Below, one piece after another: positions 24,643 through 37,000 of a stretch of DNA of 64,000 bases (position 1 is the first letter of the stretch; every line of letters starts with the position of its first letter). The notes under the pieces are model-generated. The model was not told the origin of the DNA. It searched no databases and worked only from the letters and a program-made list of their open reading frames with translations. The DNA comes from Ectocarpus siliculosus. Taxonomy: Eukaryota > Sar > Phaeophyceae > Ectocarpales > Ectocarpaceae. Both the position numbers and the translations under genes were made by a program. The DNA is taken from assembly GCA_000310025.1 (NCBI GenBank), contig FN649749.1:2530912-2594911 (forward strand), in the 5' to 3' direction.

Positions 24643-27600
24643 CGCGGCCCAGCCGTCCTTCGGAAAAACCGAAGACCTTGGTCAAAGCCTGCCGCACCAC
24701 CGTGCTTTAGTAGCAACCCGCAGCCCCGTGGTCTTCTCTCCGCCAGTTCCACTTCCGCCTGCAAGTGCGACAGTTCTGTATTGCCTCCCTTTCTTTTCTG
24801 CAGCACAAAAAGTCACCGGTCGGAGAGGGCCGTGTGGGGAAGGTCGATAGGTTGAAATGGCGTTTCGTCGAGGGGTCTTCAGGCTGAGCTTCATTCTTGT
24901 TATCGTGGTAACCGCCGCCGGTGAGAGGTCCTGTGGGCAGACGCCCCCCGACGCAATTACAACTTAACAGTACTGAATTCGTTGCTGATATCTCCTTGAA
25001 GTTCGACCTGTGGATCCGGCCATTCATATTAACTTCGAGTCTCGGGTTGCAGGCTACCAACAAAAAGCAACACCAAGAGCCGTACAACACCCGCAGACAA
25101 AAAAAGTGACAATGGGGTTTCCCGAGAAACAAAGGTACAACGCTGCCCACCAAGAGAATATAATCACTTCTCAGACTTGTAGGCTGAGTCGAACACAAAT
25201 CATGTAGGAGCAGAACTACAACTGGCACTCCTGGGTTGTCAATACTGATCGAAAATTGAACCGGTCTCGATACTATTGATCTCCGCTGCCCGTGGCTGCT
25301 TATCTCGGGGCAATGGGGTATTGCGCGTGAGTACATCCATCTTGGTTTTGGTAAATGACAGGTAGCCTCGGTGCCCTTCTCTCTCGCATTGATATAATAT
25401 ACTTGTACATACATTCGACTCCGAGCTGGCCCTTCCCGTCGAGGTGACCAACTGAGCAGACCTCCTTGCGTATGAACCCCCTCGAGTCTATCGAAAATCA
25501 CAGCGGCAGGACAGCTTGTGCAAGGCAGCTTTTGATGTGCCCTACGACAATTAGTTCGGGGAATTGAGTCTGTGACGACATGTAGGATTGTGAATGGTAA
25601 ATGACCAGAATGTGGACATTTCGGAGAGCAGCTGGTTCGTTCGGCAGCAGGGTTCCAGCAAGAGATTTGGGTGTACCAATGCGGAGGCCCGGTCCACCAT
25701 GGTTTGTGCCCCCGTTTTCTGTGGCTTTGCACCCGTCCCACTGGGTTTGTGCCATAGGGTGCTCCCGGCCCGCGCAGCTCTCAAGGGGCTCACTGGCCCT
25801 AGTCCCATCTACCCATCGCCACACAACTGCAAACCAGCGTAGCTTAACCACAGCGTATTCGCTGTTGTGCCGACCAACTCAAACTCTCGGTCTGGTTTGC
25901 TACAAAGCGGTTGAAGCCCGCCACCATTTTACTCCCAGAGTTCTGTGGACCTTCCCACTCCAACTCTGGGTTTGGGAGTGACGTCTGTGCACAATTCCGG
26001 TGTTTGTAGGAAACCGCCCTACAGTAGTGGTAGACACAGTGCTGCTGTAGCCGGAACGAGGTTTCGCCGCTTCTGCTGTTGCAAGTTTCGATATTTGCGG
26101 ACCGCAAAGAACACTCTGTCATGAATGCTTCAGTCGTGCAAACACCACTCGATACTAGCACCCATTCCCGGATAATGCGGGTGCAGCCTTCATATTCGAG
26201 AAATGCGATGGTGTATGTACTGGTATCTGGTCTTCCTGTGTACCCAACCGCTCCGATTTGCTCACATCAAGTCGTGGATGCCTTCAGTCTCCCAGAGTGA
26301 CAGTATGAAGTGTGGTGTGTGTGCGCGGCTCACGGGTGGGCTGGGGAGACAGGTGGCAGCAGTTTTGGCGGAGGACTCTATGGAGCTATGGAGCCATGAC
26401 ATCCGCGGAGTGCAGGTTGTGCACACATACCCATGCGGCAAAGAATGACACACGGAACCCCGATATCATGACGAATCATATGTGGTTGAACGATCTTTTT
26501 AGAAAGTAAACATACCCCCACAGAAAGACTTTTACGTGCATTCATTGTATGTATGATCACAAGATACCACCACACGCGCATATCACACGGCGTTTCCTTC
26601 CACACGATATCTTGAGAGCGGCGTTGGTACTGTTACCCTTCTTTCATCTCGCCAGAAACGTTTTGTATGTTGCGTGCTTCTTCGATGTTCTGCATGGCTC
26701 ATGCTGTGCAATCCCCGATCGGGTGGCTACCTTTAGGGGCGGCGGCGAGCAGTGCCGAAGCCTCTTCCGAGCGCGGCAGTGTTCAGATTGCACAGTGCAC
26801 AATTGAGTGCCGAAGAGCAGTGCAGCATGGGGATGACAGCTCGTGTGGGTATTGTTAGCGCTGGCCAAGCCCAAACACGCAAGCACTTCGACATCTGACA
26901 CGTCTGACGTCATGTTTTGTGATGGTGCACTCAAGTTTGCAAGACTGATGCGCACAAGCCCAATGGAAAAAAAAAAAAACTCTCGCATTCTATGTATACA
27001 AGTAGGCCAAGCATCCTCAAGGCCACTTCAGCCATATTGCCGCCGTCTCTCTCAGCGATGCAAGTGCATATGTAGTTGGCGGAGTCGCGGAGGGCAAGCA
27101 ATTCCGAGGAACGGCACCGGTTGTTATTTTGTTGCCACAGGGTACGAAGGAGGATTGGTATGAGCACGTCGTCGTCCCTGATCGCGTCGGACTTCGACTA
27201 TCGTCGCCGGTAAAGCCGAGAAATAGTCTTAAAAAATCGGATTCCCATATACATATGTATCTGGAAAGCAAGATCCCTCGGCAGCAAACCATACGTGGGG
27301 GCCTCAGATGACGGGTGAAGACCGTGCCCCAGTGGCGCTTGTGGATGTCAACGTGCATTTGCTACGATATTTTAGTACGGGTCTTGAATAAAATGAGCGC
27401 ACCAGCTTCAAGTGCGTTCGAATGTGTTCTAGTCGACAATAGCAGTTCCTTGACTTCCAGGAACCTCGAAAAAACTGCCAGCTACACTTATTGCTACTAT
27501 CACCAACATGTTGCGATACAAACTCCCGGACCACCGAGGGTGAAAACCCCTTCCGCTGAAGACAAGCGTCGTCTCTACAGCCAGAAAAACGCGAGGTATC

Positions 27601-27697
27601 GACCCTCGTGGGGTACTTTCTCTTGCCAGGCAGATTGACCCCCCTGTTTTCAATGATTGTTGTTACCGCGGTCGTGGCTTGTCTGCGTGCACCCGCT
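24643..27697. other. Intergenic region, no supported gene
   Basis: This lies between the 5' end of the ankyrin gene and the 3' end of the LRR gene. Several frames of 80-340 codons are open on one strand or the other (for example 25741-24707 on the minus strand). None shows a domain, membrane pattern or plausible splice joins to a neighbour. Confidence 0.5.
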
Positions 27698-30200
27698 TCA
27701 GTCGCATGCGGTTGCCGCGGCCACCACCCGGCTTGCCGTTCCGATCCCCTTCGGCATGGTGTTGGTGCTTCCCGAAGCACCCCCCCCCCCGGCCCCCGAA
27801 GCTCCCCCGGCCCCCGGCAGGGAAGGACCGCTGTTTGCCGCGTCGCCGCTGCCGCTGAATCTTCTCGACTTGCTAGCCTTAGCTCGCATCATCGCTTTGG
27901 CATCTGACGGCAACACGTCGAGACCCGGGAGTCTTCGGGTGCTGTAGCCTGGCATCTGCCCCCAATAAAACGTGTCGCGGCAAGCCATCGAGAGGGGGGC
28001 GACGACGACTGTTGTTTTAGATATGTTGGCGTGCTAACTGTGTACGTGCGTTCTACCTACACTTTGCGGCCCCATGATACGAAACGGTATTCGCGGCAAA
28101 GAAGGGCTCTCTTGGATGCAGTTGCCGATAAGAGACACTCCCCAGCTGGTGGATTTCGAGAAGTGACCCTCATCTAATAGGAAACATGGACCAATTGCCA
28201 CACACAGGCCTCTGGCTATTTTGTTGCCCTCATTATCATGTGTCCAACCGCGGTATCCGAATATCATGACACGCTTACCTTATCTCTAATTTCCGGCAGT
28301 CGGTGCTCCGGTACGCTCGTCGGGCGGCTAACACGCTTGTTCCCGGGCACAGCTCGAAACCCTCCTTTCTCGAATCCGTGGTGCTGCTGTTTCCCTTGCG
28401 ACGGTGTGGACTCCACGGACGAATCGGCGTCCTCAGGCCCGGCGGCCGCACCTGCGTTAACGGAGAGCTCGTCGAGGCGCAGCCTGGCTTCGAGCTGCTT
28501 GCCTTGTGCCCGCCCGAGCATCGTTCCGGCCAGGTTCAGGCGCGAAAGGTTTACCAACGCGAAGAGGACCTCCGGGATCTGCGACACGCGGCGGGGTGCG
28601 GGTTGGCCCTGCGTTACTGTTGGCCATTCATGGCAACGAACGCATACACCACAAACTAATTGTTCGATACCTCCGCACGTCTTTTCGAGCTATGTAGGTG
28701 AGGCACAGGCTAGTTGGGAGGAGAGCATGGGGGGCCACAGCGGATTTTAGTGGTAGGGTGAGGCGCATCGACGCCGCAAGTGCCTGGGCGTGAAGGCGGG
28801 AGAGGACTCCGCCAATTTGGCATTGAGCTTGCCGCGTAAGGCGGAAGATACGTGGCGTAGAAAATTCAGAGGGGGGAACGAGACACCCAATGACGACCGA
28901 AGTGGGCAAATGAGCAGCTCCACACAACTGGGTACTCATTCCTAGTGGTGCAAAACCACAGACCTCGGGCCCAATGGGGTTTCCCTCGAGGTCGAGGTCG
29001 AGCAGCGACCGCAGAAACTTGAGGTCAGGTGGGAGGGTCGTGATGGAGTTTCCCCGGAGATCGAGCACCTCTAAGCTTCGGAGCTCGGGAACGCAGTCGG
29101 GCAGCCTCGAGAACTGGTTGCGGTCTAGCCGCAACTCCCGGAGGTTCCTGGCATGACGACAAGCGCGGTTGGAATGTGTTGGTCAACATCATCCGTCAAG
29201 AAGGTGCACAGGATAGTACAAGGGATCAAAGCCAGAGGGAAATAAGTACGTATTGTTGGGCGGAACAACCGCGGGATCGGGTGTCGCTGTGCGATCCGCG
29301 AAAAACATTCCCTTCGCGTCGCTGGGAGCTTGTGCTGGGTAGCAAAGCGGTTCAGGGTTTGTAGCACCCTTCCGTTTGGATGAGACTGGCGTGAGAGGAT
29401 GGCTTTCGCCGGTGCTGGCATGGCAGCGGGGTTGCCGCCAAGTGGGTAGCGAAACACGGAGTAGCATTTTCGAGTAGAACGACTATGAACAAGAATTTCG
29501 TGGTTCGAACCAACCCCTGTGTCACTAGAGGAATCGTCGAAGACGTTTCAAGTCAAGAGCTGAATGTATGTGGTCCTTCTTTAGAGGCAAACCTGCACGT
29601 CGCCAGCTCTTTCGGCAGAGTGCTGAGCCAGTTATTCTCCGCGTACACGTGCTCCAGGTCAGGCAATAGCCCCAGCTCTCCGGGCAACCTTTCGGAACAG
29701 TGTGGGGGAGGAGGGCTTTAGGGTAATTCGGTCTCAGCAGCAACGCCAAGCGGCACCGACACTGGATGTATCGTTTCTTCTTTCAAGGCAAGACTAGCTC
29801 CGAAAGCTGTTCTAGCGCGATCTTGGACGTTACGTGGGCGGAGGCAAGCGACACAACCCAACAACAAGCTTCCAATGTCATGCAAACGAAAACGACCTGA
29901 CTGTCGACCGTTTGGGTGACTCGACCAGATAAGGCCGCACTTAGGATAGCGTTGCGCATAATAGCTGATGCGGCTGAGCAGGCAGGCTTCGCACCTGCTA
30001 ATGCGGTTGCGGCCGACCCCCAAGGTTCGGAGATACCTCAACTCTCGGATCTGAGGCGGGAGCATCTGGATGTCGTTGTTGGTCAACCAAAGCTCTTGTA
30101 GCCCAGTTAGGTGCCACACCTTCGTTGGCGAGGGTAACGAGAGGCGAGGTTTGCAATTAAGGAAAGTGAACCTGGTATTGCGGCCAATAAATCCTACCAT
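27698..30200 (-). CDS. Leucine-rich-repeat protein, 6 exons (5' end uncertain)
   Basis: Exons 30200-29995, 29688-29593, 29147-28964, 28608-28279, 28145-28061 and 28008-27698 join in frame into 403 residues. Across three splice joins the leucine-rich repeats keep a strict 23-residue period: LTGLQELWLTNNDIQMLPPQ, LRYLRTLGVGRNRIS/RLPGE, LPDLEHVYAENNWLSTLPKE, RNLRELRLDRNQFSRLPD and LRSLEVLDLRGNSITTLPPD. This is the short Ras-suppressor/SHOC2-like type. Exon 4 has one more repeat-like segment and a Gln/Ser-rich linker. The last two exons encode a conserved-looking segment (YHGAAK, TFYWGQMPGYSTRRLPG) and a Gly/Ala-rich tail. The protein is likely a scaffold; no kinase, membrane or signal segment is visible. 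The start is a guess: an acceptor-like AG at 30120 could instead join exon 1 to an unseen exon upstream. Confidence 0.8.
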
Positions 30201-30427
30201 TTCAAGAAGACGGAGTACCGTCGATCTCAAAACCAATCGCAGTCGAGACTAATCGGCCACGTGGGGGCTGTTGGTGGGTTTAGTACTAAGCACGTCCGCG
30301 TTCAAGGCAACCTCGCGTTGCAACGAATGGGGATGAACCTCGTCAAGGGAGACAAAGGGCGCAATATGTAGCGGTCGTGGTTGTTGTTGTTTGTTGATGT
30401 TGTTTGTTGTTTGTTGTTGTTGGTTCG

Positions 30428-30730
30428 ATGTATTCGTTTAGGGCAGGGGGAGCCATCTCGAGGGCATTGGCGGGAGAGTCTCTTTCGGTTATTTTGCAGA
30501 GAGCGTACCGGAAGAACCCGAAGAAGGCATGGAGGTACATGAGGCTCATGGAGGTGGTAGCGCCAGGAGAAGGAGGCGAGGGCATGGTAGAAGGTATTAC
30601 GGAGGAACAGTACCGGGAGTTGAACGAGTTTCCATTGAGCGAACAGAGTCGCTCACTAGCTGCTTTCGGAAACAAGCGTTTACTATACGGACAGGCGGAC
30701 AGACCAAAAAAAAGAAAAAAAAAGGGATGA
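30428..30730 (+). CDS. Small basic open reading frame, function unknown
   Basis: One hundred codons from ATG, between the LRR gene and the 3' end of the EF-hand gene and on the opposite strand. The product reads like a protein (RAGGAISRALAGESLSVILQ, KNPKKAWRYMRLMEVVAPGE) and ends in a Lys/Arg cluster (RPKKRKKKG). I do not recognise a family. A longer frame lies antisense (30987-30343), so coding is not proven. It could be an exon, a fragment of a mobile element or a chance frame. It is preceded by a ttgttgtttg-rich tract. Confidence 0.3.
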   Translation: MYSFRAGGAISRALAGESLSVILQRAYRKNPKKAWRYMRLMEVVAPGEGGEGMVEGITEEQYRELNEFPLSEQSRSLAAFGNKRLLYGQADRPKKRKKKG

Positions 30731-31041
30731 ATATAGTATGGGATGAAAACACTTTCCAATCGGTATTGGAAGCACGCTGGGTTAGGTTTGGAAATGGTGA
30801 CTTCACCAGCCGCGGGAGGTGAAGCCACTGTCTTATCCCACACTACAGGGGAAGAATAAACGGTGACGGAGATACTATCGTATTGTGACGACCGGTCCAG
30901 GAAATGTTCCAAACATTTTCCAGGAACGTTCGCACACGAACGTACACGTATCACAAGGACGATCCTCGTCCCCACTTCTTTGGGCAACCGAGTGCCGACA
31001 CGGCAAACAGCAAACAGGAAGAAAGAGGGTGTGCTGGTGTC

Positions 31042-31047
31042 TTTATT
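31042..31047 (-). terminator. Polyadenylation signal AATAAA of the EF-hand gene
   Basis: On the minus strand the hexamer AATAAA starts three bases after the TAG stop at 31050-31052. Its position directly behind the proposed last codon supports the 3' end of the 22-exon model. Confidence 0.6.
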
Positions 31048-31049
31048 CG

Positions 31050-34000
31050 CTAGCCGTTAGGACCTATTTCCAGTAGCTCCTCCTCTGTATTCTCCAAGGT
31101 AAGATACGCATTTCCGTTGCCAATGGATGGAAAACCCTGGCTCATGTACATGAATGACCTGCCTTGAAACGACCACTCGCGAAAAGTATCACATTGTGGA
31201 AGAAAGTGATCCAGAGATTCGAACGACGGATATGGGTGAAACGCGATAAAGGGAGCATAGACCGAGACCGGAAGCCAAGTTATTCAAAGAACATTGCATA
31301 CAAGAAAATTACAACGCTGCAACCTAGATCAAGGACGAAGAGGCTCTCCATAAACTCCCATGAAGTCAGCAGCGTTTCAACCGACCAGGCCAACCTCCGC
31401 TGAGTCCTCGGGATGTGAAGGGAGAAGCATTGAACATAGGGAAAACCTGCACGTTCCCAATCGTTGTTGAAAGTTCCCGGAAAACCTCGGTCTGGAAAAA
31501 AATGTCGAACGCCCGAAAAATATCTGCATGTCTCACAGTTCGAGGCACCCTGCTGAGGAGGAAATCCCCCTGCCTCCGGTTGGCCCACGTGGAGAGGTCC
31601 AGCCTCTTGGTAGCCCGCGCTCTGGAAACCTGTAAACGGATTCTTTCCACTGGGTCCATCGCCCGACCGCCTGCCCTAGGCCCGGCGCCTCCTTTGCCCC
31701 CTTTGATGGCCGCCCTACAGGCGAAGGACGACGTACGGAGTGGATATCGCAGCGAATTCCGCGCGCAACAACGATTGGTGTTGCAAAACAAGTCTGCTTT
31801 TCGATGACAATGAATCGACCGGCCAAGAAGTAGCCTGAGTCCCGCGGGCAATCGAGTTGATGGAGGTAGCGGTAATTCCACTCGCGTCCCTTACTCGCTG
31901 AGTTCGCCCAGCTTGTGGAGGCTAGCTCAATCGTCCCCGCGTGATTTGTCACCGGTGAATATCCAAAGGCATTCCCTCACACAATGTTCGACGACTTGTA
32001 CGCGTGTTACCCTTGTCTACTTCATACCAGTAGAAGTCTGGCCCCCATTTTCTACCTCCAAGTGCAATAGAATAACCAGGTTCTGAGCACGAAATATCCT
32101 TCGTCACCTCTTCAAGCCGCTGTCTGCGGTAAGAGCTCTCTTTGGCGGGTTGTCACGCATCGCTTTCAGGGTCCGCCTGACCTCCTCCTGCTGCGCGAGG
32201 CGCTCCTGCATGGCGTTTGTGGTGCAGGTGGTACGTCGCCGAACAAGGGAGGCTGGTTGCGGGGGGCAAATCGACATATCTTCTTGTTTCAAGAGCGGGG
32301 CGAAGTTGGAATCACAATCAGGGGAAGCCATAACCAGTGGAGTGTGAAATCAAGGCTACCACAGGAGGAAATTTTCCAAACAAAAAGGAAATGCTGCAAA
32401 GTTCTACATTGCCACTGTAGTTGAAGGTTCTTCCGGAGGGGAAAGCGGAATTCACACACGGCCACCTCCACAATAAGGGGTGAAGAAACACCATGATCTA
32501 CTCTGCTTGCGGTTGGGAGCATAAGATAGTTGTTTGGCGTTCACGCTTTTGTGTGAGCACATTGATCGGAATGGCTCCCACCATAGTGCCCATGTGCGAA
32601 TATTCCTCGTACGTTGGAGCTGAAACTGGTGCACGACACATGATTGCTGTAGGGAAAATGTCTTCCCGGAAAGGATTTCACTCATTTCTTGATGGGTCTG
32701 GGAGATTACTCATGGCCCCAGAAATCTTCCAAACTCGGTAATCATAGAGAGTTAATATACTCGAATTCACTACAACAAACAATGGTGCCAACATTCCGCG
32801 GTGGTCGGGAAAAATCGTTGAGCGATCCAGTTGTGATGATGCTGGTCACTATCAATCGCACCTTGAGAGCAGCCCGGTACTCGCTGAGCCTCGCCGCCGA
32901 ATCGCTCTGCGCCGCCAGCCTTTTGGCGACGGCGGAAATTTTGAAGAAAGTGGTGAGAAACTCCGGCACTTCGATCTGCACCGGCGGCGCGAACGCTGCA
33001 CGGGTAGAACAGTCCAGGCGGGGGCAGTGGCGACGAAAAAAAGAGTGAAAGATGATCATCAAAGGTATCTCCGAGAGGTTTCCTGCTGGGCGTCTCGGGC
33101 AGGTCCAGCCAAGGGCTATTTGCGGCCTGAATTCGGCTTCGAAACGTACGAGAGACCATGCCGCGCCGCGCAATGAGCGGTTTGGTCTAGACGAAAGAGC
33201 TAGAAAATGCGGCTCTACATGACGCCATAGGCACACCGTACCTTTGTGGAATGTCACAGTGGCATTTACTGTCCGAATCTTCCATCACGACGGCCTTTAT
33301 TCAGGGTGAAGAGTAATAAATGAATGGTTGATAATCAGCACTTCAACTACCACCAAATTCACTTTGGGTGGGTGCACACGCTCTCAACGCCAGCTTTTCT
33401 TGAGGCTGCTTGACGAGGACTGTCGTCCGTGACAAATCAAAGCTTGGCTTCCTTGCACTTTGAAACATTGTGTGATGCACAGACGAGTTGCAGCCGCCGG
33501 GGGTGATCTAAATAGGCTACACGGTCCAGTCCAGCCTGAAGCCAATGAGATACCTCCGTCGCACAAGTCTGCGTCGGCCGCGTCCCCTCCTACCCCGAAG
33601 AGATGCGCCACGGCACCTAGCTGGGACGGAGACAGGCGGATGTCAAACGTTCGCTGGAGGGCGGCCTTCAGCTCCGTCGGTGTCATACACTTCACCTAGG
33701 GAATCCACGGGACGTAGACAGGGACGAAGGATATGAGGCGCTACTACGTAGCCGCAATAGCATTTGTTTTCGGTGTTTTCCCCAGCAGAGTTGAAAACAG
33801 CAAAGGCGTTCGATTCACTACGTATCCACTTCGTATTCACTTCATATTCACTTCTTTTTCACTTCGAATGCTCACTTCGAATACTCACTCTGATATTTTT
33901 ATTTCACTTTAATTTTTCACTTCACTTCGTATGACCAAGTAGATTGGGCAAGTATACCCGGAAAGTTGTACTTTCTTTGTATTACGAATGAACGATGTGG

Positions 34001-37000
34001 TCCGGGCCGGAATCTTGGTGCCATGGCGTATCAATGCTTTCCGTTCCCCAGAAAATATGGCCGCTATTTTCTGAGGCAACGTATCCGCATTTTTCACCGT
34101 TTTGGCCTACGCAGGTAAATAGGTACAGGCCGTGTCTGATGGTCGGGCGTCGGCTCTGTTTGGAATCTCACGACACTTCATCTGAGGGGTTTGGGGTTGT
34201 TCCGGGAGCAAAGGACGTGTCATCTGTGCCTTGTACCCGTTGTGACGGTCAATTACCTCCCAAGCCTTGAGCCCGCCCGGACCTAGTTGGCGCCTGTCGT
34301 ATCGAGCCGCCGCCTCAATGAGGGAGTCTAGCGTGTCATCCAGGTCCTGCAGAACGCCATGCGAACAGGATGATCGTCAGCCTGTGGGTTTAGTCGTGTC
34401 CACTTGTTATTCACTAGCCTGCAGCAACAATGCACCGTAGACGTTGAACTGCAGCGACTGCAGCTACTCAAAAGCAATACACACATTGGACAACAGACTA
34501 CTTGCGTGTAACAAGAGGGTCACATGACAAAGGAACACGCATCCCGAAACCACTAGACTCGGCGTTTCGGCATGCAGATAATTGAAATGCAGTGCGACCG
34601 TACGATCAGCATCGGATGAGCCGTGTTGGGTACCGCAAATCACAACACATGACTTGCAGGAGTGCGCGAATCAGGCCCTGTGGATACCAACGTGGATTTA
34701 CCACACCTGACCGAAAACGAGCGTGTACATTTAGGCAAGTTTGGGATGGTATTTCCTGCCCGTGAATGGGTCTTAGCATGGCGTGGAACGGGCTCAGTTT
34801 GAGTAACCGGCAACAGCACATATTGAGCGCAGCGCTTGCTACCGTCCCAACTGAGGAGGCGCGCTTGCCTAACCTCGCTGTGCACCATCCAGCATTGTTT
34901 GGGACCAATGAACACACGGTTCTAGGAAACCCAGGATAAATCCACCGGTGAAGCTTACCTTCGTCGAGCCATCCGATAAAATATGATGAAGAATGTATCG
35001 ATGATTTCCACATTATTCGTCACTCTGAATCTGCGAACTGCTTGCTTGCCTTCTCGGTATACGGGGCGAGGGCGTCCTGAAGTCTTCTCCTTTCCGCCTC
35101 GAGGTAGCGCCTGTTCTCCTCCTGTTCCGTCCGCTTCGCCCTGGCCGCCTCTTCTTCCCTCCGTCTTTGGTCCCGCCACAAGAGTTTGGACGAGCATCAC
35201 AGCGGTCGGCACGGCATATTTCCCCGAACGAAAAATCAGTGGACCAAAAGAATACAGGCATGCGGCGAGAGCAATGCACAGGAGACCGAAAATGATGTCA
35301 GCGTATAGAACCAGCAGATCGTTAAACTCATACTTCGGATTGTGGATGTACCACTTCTTCTCGTCCCAGTGCATGCGGTTCACCTTTCACTCCTTCATAG
35401 AGTGGGTCTCTTCGACAAAGAGTGGGTCTCTTCGACAAAGAGTGGGGCTCTTCGACAAAGAGTGGGTCTCTTCGACATAGAGTGGGCCTTTTCGACAACA
35501 TAAACCTTTGCTTACGCCCGTTCAATCCACAAGAGCCACGTTGGCCATCTGTCCTTATCCTATGTCCTGTCTACTGCTGTCACTGGATGGGCGATGTAAG
35601 ACTTCAGCACGAAGAGTTTCTCCCGACAAGGCCCGGCCCATGCTCCCCCGGCGAACCGCAGAACGCCTTACGGAGAACACAATGAAGTCAACCACGCAAC
35701 TTCGACCCGTCTACAAGGCCACGGGTCAACCGACGCTCGTTCCTGCGAGTTACTGTACCTCTGGAGCGCTCGGTTTCGGCTCTCGAAGCCAACCCGGAAA
35801 AACGTCAGGAGGAACTCGGCACAATTAACCGTCCCGTCGCCGTCCTTGTCGAACTCCTGCATCATCGCTCCAAGCTCACTAGGGCTAAGCTTGAGGCCGA
35901 ACACCTTATGCAAGGGTTTGGCATTGACCGAAGTGCGATCGTCGAGTTCACACCACGAACAATGTGCATCAACGACGAAAACTGCAGTGGAGAAACGGTT
36001 AGCCTTGTGTACACTTGTACCTCCTCCAATATTGGAGGCTGTGCACTGTTGGATCCCATGAACAGAGGACGCCAGCAGGAATACCAAACGCTAGGCGTGA
36101 ATTGATCTAGGTAGCTGCCTTTCTGAAACGGGTGATTCACGTATTCAACAACCTAAGTAATTGCTGAAGCCTGAAGGCATCGAAATAGTCCACCGACCGA
36201 CCAAGGGAATGGAAGCAATCTGTTTGTTTGGAGTCTCTTGCACACACACCCGCCTACGAAACCTACTGGCTCACGTGAACCTCCAAATGCAGGATTCATA
36301 GTTGGCGGTTGACATATTCTTCTACCGGTTCATCGATTCTACCTATTCTGGTCATTGGGTGCCCTGGTAAATGGGCCAATGCCCCGGTCTTCGTTAGGAT
36401 ACCTGAAGCAGGTCACGCATGTGTATCGAAGTCTTCATTGCTGTTTGAGGCATTCATTTGATTCGAACTTGAAGCTGATCATATCATATCCTTCTTCAAA
36501 ACGAACGATAGATATTGTTGTACACATTCGTGAATGCCGTGATACCATAATATATATTTCACGGCGAACGGGGTAATTCCCACACTGTTTACGAATGTAA
36601 AATTCAGCTCTGTGAGAAACATCTCTCTTACCCTTTTTAGCTGCTCCTTGAAGATGTGTGGTGGCATCAAGGCCCCCTCGAAGCCATCGAGCCCCAGACA
36701 GCTCGGGTGATTCTTGTCGTACCTGCCGCGCGAGTACGCGCGTTTCGGGACAAGAATACTGGTTGTTCAGAAAAAACATGTCCTTCGGACGAGGGCGGCG
36801 GATGCCCCGCCCGTGGATTTGGGTGTGGAAGAAATAATTCATCGGGGTTCTGGGGGACAAGCCGTGTAATTGTCGCAACACCTGACGAATCTTTCTTCGC
36901 TCAAGCCAACCAACTTAGCATACTACACAAGTGGTAGAAAGGAGTCTTTGCGGTTCGGGATGCTTCAGCCACCTGGATGCTGCGTCAGCAATCTTGGCCA

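Noticed and set aside
30343-30987. Minus-strand 214-codon frame
   Set aside because: Composition is unnatural (Phe and Thr homopolymers from repeat tracts) and it overlaps a more protein-like plus frame; it cannot be joined to the LRR gene in phase.
35400-35499. Short regular repeats resembling a CRISPR array
   Set aside because: The units are directly adjacent with no unique spacers, and the context is a eukaryotic intron.
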